From the NCBI GenBank assembly GCA_019217005.1, contig JAHBNG010000102.1, positions 1-55,198 of the forward strand: 55,198 bases of DNA, read 5' to 3'. A model generated the notes under the pieces. That model did no database searches and was not told the DNA's origin. It was given only the letters and a program-made list of their open reading frames with translations. This DNA is from Chloroflexi bacterium TSY (lineage in GTDB: Bacteria; Chloroflexota; Anaerolineae; Caldilineales; Caldilineaceae). The position numbers and the translations under genes were made by a program. Below are positions 16,331-25,132 of the stretch, piece after piece. Within the stretch, counting starts at the first letter, position 1. The number at the start of each line of letters is the position of its first letter.

Positions 16331-18799
16331 TTATCTCTTCATCCTCACCTGTTCTTTGTCCAGGATCGGTTCGGCCACAACCGTTGCCGGATAGCGAAGG
16401 TTAAAGTAAGAGATTTCAAGCTCGGTCCCAGGATTTGCATACTCTTTGGGCAGATAGCCAAAGGCCAATTGCTTGCCGACAGTGTAGCCATAGTTTGACG
16501 TTGTGACATGACCAATCACGGTACCGTTGGAGTGAATCGGCTCGTAGCCAAAGAGGGTTGCTTTGGGATTATCCAAGGTTAGACAGCAAAGTTTTTTCTT
16601 GTATCCTTCTTTTTTGACCCTAAGCGTTGCATCGCGACCAATAAAGCCGTTTTCTTTCTTCAACTTGGCCGTCCAACTCAATCCAGCTTGATAAAGATTA
16701 TACTCTGTGTAGATATCACCACCCCATAGACGATAGCCTTTCTCAACACGCAAAGTGTCCATACAACCAGAGCCAGCCGCAATTAACGCATATTCACGCC
16801 CGGCCTCCCAAAGCGCATCCCAGACCTGAAGTGACTGATCATAGGGAATATGCAGTTCCCAACCAAGTTCGCCAACATAAGAGATGCGTAAAGCATAGAC
16901 TCGCACGGTGCCAATCTCGATCCACTCGGCGCGATAATAAGGGAATCCATCATTGCTCAGATCATCATCGGTCACTTTCTGCATAATCTTGCGTGCATTG
17001 GGTCCCCACAAGCCGATGGCCGCATAGAAATTTGAAATATTGGTCACCATAACCGAGCCATCATCGGGGGTGTTTCGCTTGACCCAATCCAGATCCTGCG
17101 GCAACGTACCTTCGCCAACGAAGCACCAGAAGATATCATCAGCCAGTCGAGCTACGGTCAAATCGCGCTTGATGCCACCAGTGGGGGTCAACCAACATGT
17201 GTAGATAACCGAGTCGATCGGGCGGTTCATCTCATTGGTGCAGAGCCAGTTGACATATGTGAGCGCGCCAGCCCCCTTGATTTCAATGATAGAAAGCCCC
17301 GTCAGATCAAACATCCCTGCATTCGCGCGCACTTCCAGATGTTCAGCGGCCTGAATTGGCGACCAATGCATGGCACCCCAGTGATCCCGTTCAGGAATCT
17401 GATCCTCGTATTTTTCCAATAGACGCGCGTTCTCTTCATACCAGTTGGGCAGTTCGATGCCAGCAAAGGGGACCAATTCTCCCTTGAGCGCCACATTGCG
17501 CACGTGAAAGGGCGAGAGCCGCACGTTGCGCGGGACCGTTGTCGGGCGACGAGGATGCACAATGTCGTAGACTTCGCTGTAGTTACATTTGGTGATCTGG
17601 TCGATGTAGCTGCGGGTTGATTGATAGTCCTGGAAGCGGTTAACGTTACAGGCTCGCATATCCCATTCCGACTCACCATGCACCATCCACTCAGCAATGC
17701 TCTTGCCAACGCCACCGGCGTGGGTGATCCACGATGCCACGCAGGTCCAGACGCCGCCGATGTGGGTTTCGCCCATCATTGGATAGCCATCGACCGAGAA
17801 GGCAAACATGCCATTGTAAGAGGTCTCAATTTTCTTTTCTTTGAACGACGGCATCATCTCGTTGGCCAATTTGCGGGCGTCGACAAAATCTGCTTCCGTA
17901 AAGGGGCGCAGTGCGCTCTTGCCTACGTCATAGGGGTTAACGGCTTTGGGCTTGTGCCAGTAACTCCCCACGCCCAGGCAATTCCAGTGGTTGCGATAGT
18001 ACATGGTGACGTCTAGATCACGAATCAAAGGGAAGACGCATTCATGGTCACGGTTATTGGGGTCGAATTGGCTGAGACTTTCCATCTGTTCGGAGATGGT
18101 GTACTGATGCTCGAAGGCCAGTAAGGGCAACGGAACACGCAGTTTATCGCCTAGAACTGGCCCCCAAATATTGGTACAGAGCAGAATATTTTCGCACTCA
18201 ATGCGGGGCAGATCGGGGTTGTCGGTCATGACAGCGGTAACGTGATTGTTCTTGATTTCAACATCGGTCACCAATGTATTGGCATGGACAGTGCAACTAC
18301 CTGTTTTGACTGCTTCAGTCGCCATCGAACCTGCTGCACCCGCACCCGAAACCAGACAGCTAGACGGAATATAAAGAGCGCCCGTGAAGGCGTCAGGATC
18401 GATGATCGGCCACAGCTTCTGCACCTCTTTTGCCGTCAGGAGTTCAGTCTCCACACCGTAGGATTGGGCCGCGCCATGCAAGCGTTTCATATCTTCCCAG
18501 CGTTCCTGGCTGCGGGCCAACTCCAGACCGCCAACCGGTGTGTGGGTGCGGCGCGGTTGATCAAATTCGGGCAGAGAGGCATAGAGCTTCGATGTATATT
18601 GGGCGAAATCGGTCATCAACTTGGAGTGATTGATGGCACCCACACCGCCCGGTGCATGGGAGGTTGATCCATCGTTGTGATAGAGATCGCCCTTGTCGAG
18701 CAGAACAATGTCTTTCCAGCCAAGTTTGGTTAAGTGATAGGCAGCCGAGGTCCCCACGATCCCGCCGCCGATAATGACAACTTTCGCTTGTGTAGTCAT
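16331..18799 (-). CDS. dimethylglycine dehydrogenase/oxidase-type flavoenzyme (DAO + GcvT)
   Basis: 822 aa from the ATG at 18799 (MTTQAKVVIIGGGIVG), which has GGAGAG upstream; 18832 is a less likely start. The N-terminal FAD domain carries the dinucleotide motif GGGIVG (about 10-15), and STSHAPGGVGAINHSK, where the His corresponds to the covalent-flavin His of dimethylglycine oxidase. An FAO_M linker domain follows. From about residue 430 come the aminomethyltransferase (GCV_T) and GCV_T_C domains, which bind tetrahydrofolate and capture the released methyl as methylene-THF. The likely reaction is dimethylglycine to sarcosine; sarcosine dehydrogenase is the alternative. It is last in the minus-strand operon and is preceded by overlapping hairpins. 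Confidence 0.88.
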   Translation of the reverse strand: MTTQAKVVIIGGGIVGTSAAYHLTKLGWKDIVLLDKGDLYHNDGSTSHAPGGVGAINHSKLMTDFAQYTSKLYASLPEFDQPRRTHTPVGGLELARSQERWEDMKRLHGAAQSYGVETELLTAKEVQKLWPIIDPDAFTGALYIPSSCLVSGAGAAGSMATEAVKTGSCTVHANTLVTDVEIKNNHVTAVMTDNPDLPRIECENILLCTNIWGPVLGDKLRVPLPLLAFEHQYTISEQMESLSQFDPNNRDHECVFPLIRDLDVTMYYRNHWNCLGVGSYWHKPKAVNPYDVGKSALRPFTEADFVDARKLANEMMPSFKEKKIETSYNGMFAFSVDGYPMMGETHIGGVWTCVASWITHAGGVGKSIAEWMVHGESEWDMRACNVNRFQDYQSTRSYIDQITKCNYSEVYDIVHPRRPTTVPRNVRLSPFHVRNVALKGELVPFAGIELPNWYEENARLLEKYEDQIPERDHWGAMHWSPIQAAEHLEVRANAGMFDLTGLSIIEIKGAGALTYVNWLCTNEMNRPIDSVIYTCWLTPTGGIKRDLTVARLADDIFWCFVGEGTLPQDLDWVKRNTPDDGSVMVTNISNFYAAIGLWGPNARKIMQKVTDDDLSNDGFPYYRAEWIEIGTVRVYALRISYVGELGWELHIPYDQSLQVWDALWEAGREYALIAAGSGCMDTLRVEKGYRLWGGDIYTEYNLYQAGLSWTAKLKKENGFIGRDATLRVKKEGYKKKLCCLTLDNPKATLFGYEPIHSNGTVIGHVTTSNYGYTVGKQLAFGYLPKEYANPGTELEISYFNLRYPATVVAEPILDKEQVRMKR

Positions 18800-18853
18800 G
18801 GTATTTACTCTCCACAGTAATAAAGTGTTCATAGAATGGGGGAAAGTCTACAT

Positions 18854-18925
18854 GCATGAACTGGTACACGCACATTGACGCTTCAAGTCGTGGTGCGTGT
18901 GCCAGTTCATGCACCACGACTTGAA
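18854..18925 (-). promoter_or_regulatory. two overlapping, mutually exclusive hairpins upstream of the dimethylglycine dehydrogenase gene
   Basis: Hairpin 1 pairs 18854-18873 with 18893-18912 (20 bp, one G-T-type mismatch). Hairpin 2 pairs 18882-18896 with 18911-18925 (15 bp, perfect). They share bases at 18893-18896 and 18911-18912, so an RNA cannot form both completely. They occupy most of the 157-bp gap between the MttB-family gene and the dehydrogenase gene. Such competing stems are the hallmark of attenuators and riboswitch expression platforms. No poly-U run follows, so inserted palindromes are an alternative. Confidence 0.5.
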
Positions 18926-18956
18926 CGGTTTGTGCTTCAAGAAAGTCCAAGATGGT

Positions 18957-20486
18957 CTATCCGGTAATCATCGACGCAGTTAGCTGTGGTTTTCGGCGTT
19001 CGACATAGTCGCGTAGTGCTTCCTCAATGGCCGGATCAATCGGTGGTTTTTCATACGAATTGATGAGGTCTTGCACTTTGCGACCAGCCCGCACAATCGA
19101 ATCTTCGGCGCCGTTGTCAAGCCAGGCTTCGCCAGAATCATAGTCAAATAGTTCAGCTCGATAGAAGGCCGTTCTGTAATGGCGCATTGTGTGCTCCGTG
19201 CCTAGATGATGTCCTCCGGGCGGCACCTCATGAAGGATGGCGTCCATCGCCCACTGATCTGCATCCCAGTTCACTCCCTTGAGAAAAGTCTGAGCCATTC
19301 CCACCAATTCTAAATCAAGCACAAATTTTTCATAACCAGCCGTAAGTCCAGCTTCCAACCAGCCCGCCGCGTGTAGAATAAAGTTTGGTTGAGCCTGTAA
19401 CGCTGGAAAGATTGACATCAGGCTTTCATAGGCGCCCTGTGCATCGATCAGCTTCGAACTGGTGTATGCGCCCGATCCTCGAAAAGGCAAACCATATCGG
19501 CGGGCCAACTGACTGCTGATGTAGAGCGCCAATTGGCTTTCGGGTGCCCCCATCACCGGTGCACCGCTCTGCATGTCGACCACAGCCTGAAAGGATCCAT
19601 AGACACAGGGGGTTCCTGGGTTAACCAATTGGGCCAACACAATGCCTGCAAGCGCTTCCGCATTGAGCTGCGCGACAGTTCCCAAGATCGAAACCGGTCC
19701 CATCGCGCCAGAGAGAATAAAAGGTGTAACGTTGACGATCTGGTTGTTTTCGGCATAGGCAATTAGTAGCGAAAGCATCCGATCATCCAGCCGTCGTGGA
19801 CTGCTGACGTTAACGATGCAGTGCAGATAGTGCTTCTGGTGGACGGCCTCCTCTCCAAAAACGATCTGGCCCATATTGATCGAATCTGTGCCGGTCAAGC
19901 CAGTGTGATAGACACCCATGAGCGGCTTGTCAGTCATGGTCAGGTCAGAGTACATCAATTCGAGGTGACGATAGGCAATGGGGATGTCGGTTGAGACACA
20001 GATTTCAGGGGTGACGCACTGCAAATAAGGCGTCACATGCGCCATCTTGAGAAAATTTTCCAGGTCGTGATGGGTTCCCTCGCGTCGGCCCCCTTGGGCA
20101 TCCATAACAAAAGGCGGCCCTACTACAGGTGCAAAGCAGGCGGCATTGCCGCCGATCTGCACATCTCGTTCAGGATTGCGCGCCGACCAGGTGAAAACCG
20201 AAGGAGCCTTGCTTACAGCCTCTTGCACGAGTTCTCGATCCAGGTAGACAATATCGTCGACGATCTTTACCCCATGCTCTCGGAAGATTTTGAGCGCTGG
20301 TTCATAAAGAAAGGCAATGCCACCCTCCTCCAGGATCTGCATGGATTTTTCGTGAACCTGGTCCAGCTGTTCTTTAGTCAGCAAGTCGTAGGTCGGTACA
20401 TTGGTGAAGGGCTGTGCGATTCTGGCAACCTTCTCAGATGATGAGCCGCGCTCTCGGTGTCGGCGTCTTCTGCGTTCAGTTGGCAT
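18957..20486 (-). CDS. trimethylamine methyltransferase (MttB) family protein, non-pyrrolysine
   Basis: 509 aa, full length for the family, with no internal TAG, so it is a non-pyrrolysine MttB homologue. Those with known function transfer a methyl group from quaternary amines such as glycine betaine to a corrinoid protein. Motifs include FAPVVGPPFVMDAQGGRREGTHHDLENFLKMA, LTMTDKPLMGVYHTG, GAMGPVSILGTVAQLNAEALAGIVLAQLV and PPGGHHLGTEHTMRHYR. It sits between sarcosine oxidase delta and the dimethylglycine dehydrogenase. Glycine betaine to dimethylglycine is therefore the natural first step of the operon (inference). No corrinoid-binding protein or activase is encoded nearby. The N-terminus is basic (MPTERRRRRHRER). 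Confidence 0.87.
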   Translation of the reverse strand: MPTERRRRRHRERGSSSEKVARIAQPFTNVPTYDLLTKEQLDQVHEKSMQILEEGGIAFLYEPALKIFREHGVKIVDDIVYLDRELVQEAVSKAPSVFTWSARNPERDVQIGGNAACFAPVVGPPFVMDAQGGRREGTHHDLENFLKMAHVTPYLQCVTPEICVSTDIPIAYRHLELMYSDLTMTDKPLMGVYHTGLTGTDSINMGQIVFGEEAVHQKHYLHCIVNVSSPRRLDDRMLSLLIAYAENNQIVNVTPFILSGAMGPVSILGTVAQLNAEALAGIVLAQLVNPGTPCVYGSFQAVVDMQSGAPVMGAPESQLALYISSQLARRYGLPFRGSGAYTSSKLIDAQGAYESLMSIFPALQAQPNFILHAAGWLEAGLTAGYEKFVLDLELVGMAQTFLKGVNWDADQWAMDAILHEVPPGGHHLGTEHTMRHYRTAFYRAELFDYDSGEAWLDNGAEDSIVRAGRKVQDLINSYEKPPIDPAIEEALRDYVERRKPQLTASMITG

Positions 20487-20513
20487 GACTTGTTGCTATG
20501 TTTCTTGTGTAAA

Positions 20514-20753
20514 TTACACTACTTGATCCCTCACCGTATCCCGCTCAATATAGGTCCATCGCCGACAACCATAGGCGTGAAACCAAGCCTCCCGCTGTAC
20601 CCCCTCGGGATTGTTGCGCATATAGCCAAAGTCAAACTCATACGCCTCCTCACCCTGCGCTTTAATCTCCTCTGGCACAACAGGCACCTCACCATAAATA
20701 AACTCATGCACCGGTCGTTCCCCACAATTTTCACATGGAATTTTTAGACTCAT
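20514..20753 (-). CDS. soxD: sarcosine oxidase delta subunit
   Basis: 79 aa. This small zinc-binding subunit of heterotetrameric sarcosine oxidase shows IPCENCGERPVHEF near the N-terminus (two Cys and a His), QREAWFHAYGCRRW with the third Cys, and the terminal YIERDTV. Length and motifs match the SoxD family. It follows the beta gene by about 54 bases and precedes the MttB-family gene by 27. In the complex it supports assembly; it carries no flavin. Confidence 0.93.
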   Translation of the reverse strand: MSLKIPCENCGERPVHEFIYGEVPVVPEEIKAQGEEAYEFDFGYMRNNPEGVQREAWFHAYGCRRWTYIERDTVRDQVV

Positions 20754-20807
20754 TTTCTCGCTACCTTGGAATAAAAAGCGGGTTCTGTAAATCCAAAATC
20801 GTAAATC

Positions 20808-22016
20808 CTAATGCGTTCCCGCCGAGCCCCGATCCGCCATCGTCCGATCTCTCTCAAAACGATCCAATGCAAAAGGTGCAATCAGCTTTGGCGTTTTGCC
20901 TGTGGCAATCAGCTCAGCCATCGTCTCGCCGCCAGCCGGAATGGCCTTAAATCCCCAGGTGCCCCAACCCGTCGTAATCAGAAAACCTTCGACTGGTGTA
21001 AGACCCATAATTGGCGAATAGTCAGGCGACATGTCGCACAAACCGGTCCACTGACGCAAGATACGCAGATTGCGCATAAACGGCAATAGTGTGATGACCC
21101 GAAACGAGCAATTTTGGATCAAATGGTGTCCCGCTCGATAGTGAAAGCTAGGCTGTGGATCGATCTCGGCGCCCATCAACATTTCGCCTCGGGCTGTCTG
21201 TGAGACGTAGAAGAGCAGGCTGGTGGACGCCACAATTGGATCAAACGATTTGGCATAGTGATTGGTCACATAAGCCTGAAGCGGGTGGGTCCGAATGGGC
21301 AAACGAAAGCCCGCCAGATTCGTGATCTTGGTGACGTGACCCCCCACGGCACATAGCACCTGAGTGGCATGAATGGGACCATAATTGGTCTGAACGCCCA
21401 CAACGCGTTCGCCTTTCCATAGCAGATCGAGCACTTCGCATTTCTGGTGAATATGGACACCCCGCATGTTGGCCCCCTCGGCCAATGCCCAGTTGACCCG
21501 ATCATGACGGGCCGTTGCACCTTCTTCATGCCAGGATGCTCCCATCACAGGCCAAACACCGCCACCCGTGATGTCAATTTCTGGACAGATCTCCTTGATC
21601 TCCTGGGGCGTCACAAAACGAGTCTTGGCTCCAAACGCCGTGTTCAGTTCAGCCCGCGCAATCTCCTGACGCACGTCAGCCTCGCTGTGGGCCATCCAGA
21701 AGATCCCTTTCTTCTTGAGCATCAGCCAACGGTCGGTTTCCTCTTCTAATCTGTGATATCGCTCCAGACTGTGCTGGTAGAACTTCACTGCTTCGGGAAT
21801 GCCATAGTTGGCACGGATAACGGTCGTGTTGCGGCCTGAGTTGCCACCACCGATGTATTTACGTTCGAGGACGGCCACGTTGCTGATGTTGTGGCGGGTA
21901 GCCAGATGATACGCTGTTGATAGACCATGCCCACCACCACCAATAATGATCACATCATAGCTCTTCTTTGGCTCATGCCACGTTAGCTTGACCTGACGTT
22001 CCATAAATTCGTTCAT
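20808..22016 (-). CDS. soxB: sarcosine oxidase beta subunit (FAD-dependent)
   Basis: 402 aa FAD oxidoreductase of the DAO family. The dinucleotide-binding motif is VIIIGGGGHGLSTAYHLATRH (about 19-39), followed by NVAVLERKYIGGGNSGRNTTVIRANY. The C-terminal GWGTWGFKAIPAGGETMAELI is typical of SoxB, the subunit that oxidises the N-methyl group. Its ATG overlaps the gamma stop by four bases, so the two are translationally coupled. In the heterotetramer the resulting formaldehyde-level carbon passes to tetrahydrofolate on the alpha subunit, giving glycine and methylene-THF. Confidence 0.94.
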   Translation of the reverse strand: MNEFMERQVKLTWHEPKKSYDVIIIGGGGHGLSTAYHLATRHNISNVAVLERKYIGGGNSGRNTTVIRANYGIPEAVKFYQHSLERYHRLEEETDRWLMLKKKGIFWMAHSEADVRQEIARAELNTAFGAKTRFVTPQEIKEICPEIDITGGGVWPVMGASWHEEGATARHDRVNWALAEGANMRGVHIHQKCEVLDLLWKGERVVGVQTNYGPIHATQVLCAVGGHVTKITNLAGFRLPIRTHPLQAYVTNHYAKSFDPIVASTSLLFYVSQTARGEMLMGAEIDPQPSFHYRAGHHLIQNCSFRVITLLPFMRNLRILRQWTGLCDMSPDYSPIMGLTPVEGFLITTGWGTWGFKAIPAGGETMAELIATGKTPKLIAPFALDRFERDRTMADRGSAGTH

Positions 22017-22462
22017 GCCAGCCGCGCCTCCAATTCGTGAGCATAGGGTGTTTGAACAAGGAAGAGCACTTTGCCATCCATTGCCTCACCAGCAAAATAG
22101 AGCTTGGTGGCAATTCCAGCGACAGCGCCCTGGACAAATGCAGGTCTTTGGGTGGGCATCTCCCATTCGGCCAACCGCTCAAGTAAAACCAAAGCATCTT
22201 CTTCAACCCAAGCACCTGAGAACGCACCTTCAGCCAGAATGATGGCATGGGGATCGTTCGCCAAAGTCTCTGCCTGAGGTGCTTTGGTCAGAGGTGGCGT
22301 CAAATAGAGTTCATCTGGCGCAAAGCGGAGCGCAATGGTCTCCTCTGACCATCCGGCTTGCTCCAAATTATCCAATGCCTGTCTAGTGGCCACAATACGA
22401 GTTCCAGATAAACGCTCAAATCGTATTGGTTTACGCACGTGCACGAACGGCCTCCTTGTCAT
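22013..22462 (-). CDS. soxG: sarcosine oxidase gamma subunit
   Basis: 149 aa from the ATG at 22462 (MTRRPFVHVRKPIRF). The frame is open to 22531, but the extension lies inside the alpha gene. It is a short GcvT-like folate-domain relative with LTPPLTKAPQAE, AEGAFSGAWVEEDALVLLERLAEWEMP and VQGAVAGIATKLYF, consistent with SoxG. It overlaps the end of the alpha gene by about 31 bases and the beta start by four. Gamma is needed for complex assembly. The family is weakly conserved, so position in the operon contributes to the call. Confidence 0.82.
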   Translation of the reverse strand: MTRRPFVHVRKPIRFERLSGTRIVATRQALDNLEQAGWSEETIALRFAPDELYLTPPLTKAPQAETLANDPHAIILAEGAFSGAWVEEDALVLLERLAEWEMPTQRPAFVQGAVAGIATKLYFAGEAMDGKVLFLVQTPYAHELEARLA

Positions 22463-24656
22463 AAAATGGTAGGTCGACTCGACGAGCCTGCATTCCGTTA
22501 ATTGTGACGGTTTGGGGTAGCTCCCCATCAAAATAGTCGAGCCAACCTAAAGCGATGCCCTTATTGAGCACCCAAGACCAAGCAGCAGAGGTCACGTGCC
22601 CAGCAAATTCATCGCCATGCCAGATGATGGCTCCTTCGCGAGGAGCACCTTCATCCACTTCAAAACCAACCAACATCTTATCGAGCGGAATCCGATTGGT
22701 GCGAATCACAGAAGCACGTCCCAGAAAATAATCTTTGTCAAGCTTGCACATCCATTCGTGGTGGATGCGACGCGGCGTTGAATCGTAATCAGTGTCTTGC
22801 CCCACGATGACATGACCTTTCTCCAGCCGCAGCATGGTGAGAGCCTCCAGGCCATGAGGTTTAATGCCTAGATCTGCACCTAGTTCCATCAATTTGTGCC
22901 ATAGTTCGACAGATCGTTCCGCAGGATGGTGTAGTTCATAGCTTGCTTCGCCGGTAAAGCTCAAACGGAAGACTCGACACGGAACGCTCGCGATCTCCAT
23001 GTCGGCAAAGAGCATAAAGTTCAGTGGATTATTCATGCCTGCCCGTTCAAGCAAGGTGCTGGCCAGTGGTCCAGTCACGTTGATGGCACCCAGGGTATAA
23101 GTCTGATTGATAATGCGTACATCCATTTCAAAACCTGCCGCCCAATCCCGAATCCACATCTCACTATAACTGGTGCCACCCGATGTCAATGTCAAGACGT
23201 AGTGCGTGTCGTTTTCTTTGCCGATCAAGCCATCATCCATCACGTACCCCCGCTCGTTGAGTAGCAGCACGTAGCGAGTGCGTCCTTCTCTGATGGTCGA
23301 AACGTGGGTGGGATAGAGCTTTTCCAGAAAAGGAAGCGCATCGGGGCCAGTGACGATTAGCTTGCCCAAGGTCGAAACATCCATGATCGAAACGCCTTCG
23401 CGCACGGCCCAATACTCGCCCTGCAGATCGCCATAGTTCCAAGGTCGCCACCAGCCGCCCGAGCGCTCCATCTGAGCACCGAGGTCACGGTGGATCTGGT
23501 CGAGTGCTGTTTTGGCTGTGGGATGGTGGTGGCCGCCAGCCGCAATTTCGCCCAGCGTCAATTGACGATTCACGGGTCGAGCGGTGAAACGATCTTGAAG
23601 CTCACCGCCTCGTGCTTGGACAAAGCTGCGCAGATAGGGAAGACAGCCCATCCCTTGGCAAGTTCCTGTACCGGCGAGCGTCGAGCGTTTGATCAGCTCC
23701 ATCTCTCGAAAACCGTTCTCCCAGGTGTAGTCTAAGTCGGCCAGTTTGACATGTGAGCATGTGCAGATCAGACTCTCAGGATCGGTTGGGCAAGGTGGAA
23801 CTGGCGGGTCCATTGCCGCATCACCCACGGCCCGCACTGGCAAATCCGCAGCCATTTTGTGCAGTGCGTTGCGAGGATGTAGCCCCAATCCAAGTGACAC
23901 CGAGTTGCAGGGATATATTTTCTCATTTCCATCTTTGTCCCGCATCACAACGGCGTTGACATGACTCAATTCCGTCCCTTCGACTTGGGTGCCTTCAAAT
24001 CGAACAATTTCTCCAGTTATCTGCTGACATTCAACGCCCATTGGTGGAGTTCCAATGGCGACAGTATGGCCTAGCTCAACGCCAGATGCAGATAACTGTT
24101 CCGCGGCCCGCGCCGTCATTAAACCGGCCAAATGACTGCCTGGTGCCACAGGCATGATTTCTGCCGCGCCGGTCGCAACCACAATTTCCACTCTGACATG
24201 AACGTAGAGCATGCCCTCATTAGAACGGGCAACGACACGTGGACCAGCATAAATGGCAACCACCTCGTGACCATCGGTGGTATCTAAGGTGATGACCTCT
24301 TTACCGGAATCTATTGAATCCTGAGCTGCCGCGGTACCAGATTTGCCCATGCCAATGACAACCACATCACAGAAAAGATTACGGGCATGGACTTCTTCTC
24401 GCAACCGAACATCGACGGGCACCGGTGGAGCTTGACCATCAAAATGATGCCGTTCAATGACCATGCCTGGTCGGGCTGCCACCTGACAAGTACGCACATA
24501 CGAGACGCCATCTACTGTAGCGAGACAGTGAGGACAGTCACCGCCACAGCAAAGAGTGCCACCACCAGTGGGATGTTGATTGGCCTTGAGCATGGTCGTC
24601 AGCACTGTGTCCCCTTCGGTCATAGAGAACGGTTTACCGTCTACGATTAATCGCAT
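22431..24656 (-). CDS. soxA: sarcosine oxidase alpha subunit, compact form
   Basis: 741 aa from ATG 24656 (MRLIVDGKPFSMTEGDT); the frame extends to 24710. Domains in order are a 2Fe-2S-type Fer2_4 domain with LCCGGDCPHC (about 36-45), a short Rossmann segment (VVVIGMGKSGTAA, about 98-110), the Cys-rich Bfd/SoxA_A3 domain (LICTCSHVKLADLDY ... GTCQGMGC), then GCV_T and GCV_T_C folate domains over the last roughly 370 residues. Typical alpha subunits are about 950-1000 aa. Here the NAD-binding region is about 200 residues shorter, which is unusual. First gene of the operon. AGGA is present upstream. The catalytic product is methylene-THF from sarcosine. Confidence 0.9.
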   Translation of the reverse strand: MRLIVDGKPFSMTEGDTVLTTMLKANQHPTGGGTLCCGGDCPHCLATVDGVSYVRTCQVAARPGMVIERHHFDGQAPPVPVDVRLREEVHARNLFCDVVVIGMGKSGTAAAQDSIDSGKEVITLDTTDGHEVVAIYAGPRVVARSNEGMLYVHVRVEIVVATGAAEIMPVAPGSHLAGLMTARAAEQLSASGVELGHTVAIGTPPMGVECQQITGEIVRFEGTQVEGTELSHVNAVVMRDKDGNEKIYPCNSVSLGLGLHPRNALHKMAADLPVRAVGDAAMDPPVPPCPTDPESLICTCSHVKLADLDYTWENGFREMELIKRSTLAGTGTCQGMGCLPYLRSFVQARGGELQDRFTARPVNRQLTLGEIAAGGHHHPTAKTALDQIHRDLGAQMERSGGWWRPWNYGDLQGEYWAVREGVSIMDVSTLGKLIVTGPDALPFLEKLYPTHVSTIREGRTRYVLLLNERGYVMDDGLIGKENDTHYVLTLTSGGTSYSEMWIRDWAAGFEMDVRIINQTYTLGAINVTGPLASTLLERAGMNNPLNFMLFADMEIASVPCRVFRLSFTGEASYELHHPAERSVELWHKLMELGADLGIKPHGLEALTMLRLEKGHVIVGQDTDYDSTPRRIHHEWMCKLDKDYFLGRASVIRTNRIPLDKMLVGFEVDEGAPREGAIIWHGDEFAGHVTSAAWSWVLNKGIALGWLDYFDGELPQTVTINGMQARRVDLPFYDKEAVRARA

Positions 24657-24906
24657 ATGAAGTGGTCCTGAATGATGAATGAATTGGATTACATGCCGAA
24701 CACTACTCAAAATGAAATAGGTCGACTACGGTCGGGTAGAACTCTTATTCATTTTCTTCACGAAGTGGGCGCTTGTCGCCATCCATGAGCGAGTGCAGCA
24801 TAGAATCGCGAGAGTATATCAGATTCGGATGATTTACTCTAAATTTGCAAACTATTTGTCACAAAAGTATGGTTGTCCGATTCGTCATCATATATCGCAC
24901 CCGCCT

Positions 24907-24966
24907 ATAAATTTAAAATCAACTCGACCATTTTCAGGAGAACTGATTCATTGATTTTAAATTTAT
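24907..24966. repeat. 60-bp palindrome with 16-bp perfect arms
   Basis: ATAAATTTAAAATCAA (24907-24922) is perfectly complementary to 24951-24966 around a 28-nt loop. It lies in the 476-bp divergent region between soxA and the response regulator gene, directly before copy C of the TCATTCT repeat. AT-rich; it could be a binding site, a hairpin or a mobile palindrome. Apart from these two repeats I see nothing coding in the divergent region. Confidence 0.65.
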
Positions 24967-24977
24967 GGTAGCGTTCA

Positions 24978-25067
24978 GGAATGCGAATTAAATAAATTCA
25001 GTAAGTTGCGCATGTCATTCTCGAGTGAAACGAAGAATCTAAGTGCAACTTATTGAATTTTCATTCC
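24978..25067. repeat. dispersed hairpin repeat, copy C
   Basis: The core GTCATTCTCGAGTG...CGAAGAATC is identical to copy B. The arms are AATTCAGTAAGTTGCGC (24995-25011) and GTGCAACTTATTGAATT (25043-25059), complementary except for two positions that are G-U compatible, with outer GGAATG/CATTCC. It ends about 65 bases before the chosen start of the response regulator gene. Confidence 0.8.
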
Positions 25068-25132
25068 TCAGTATAACTGGTATACCCAACCAACGATCGA
25101 CAAATTTGCACCGAACCCCGAGGAGAATCGCA

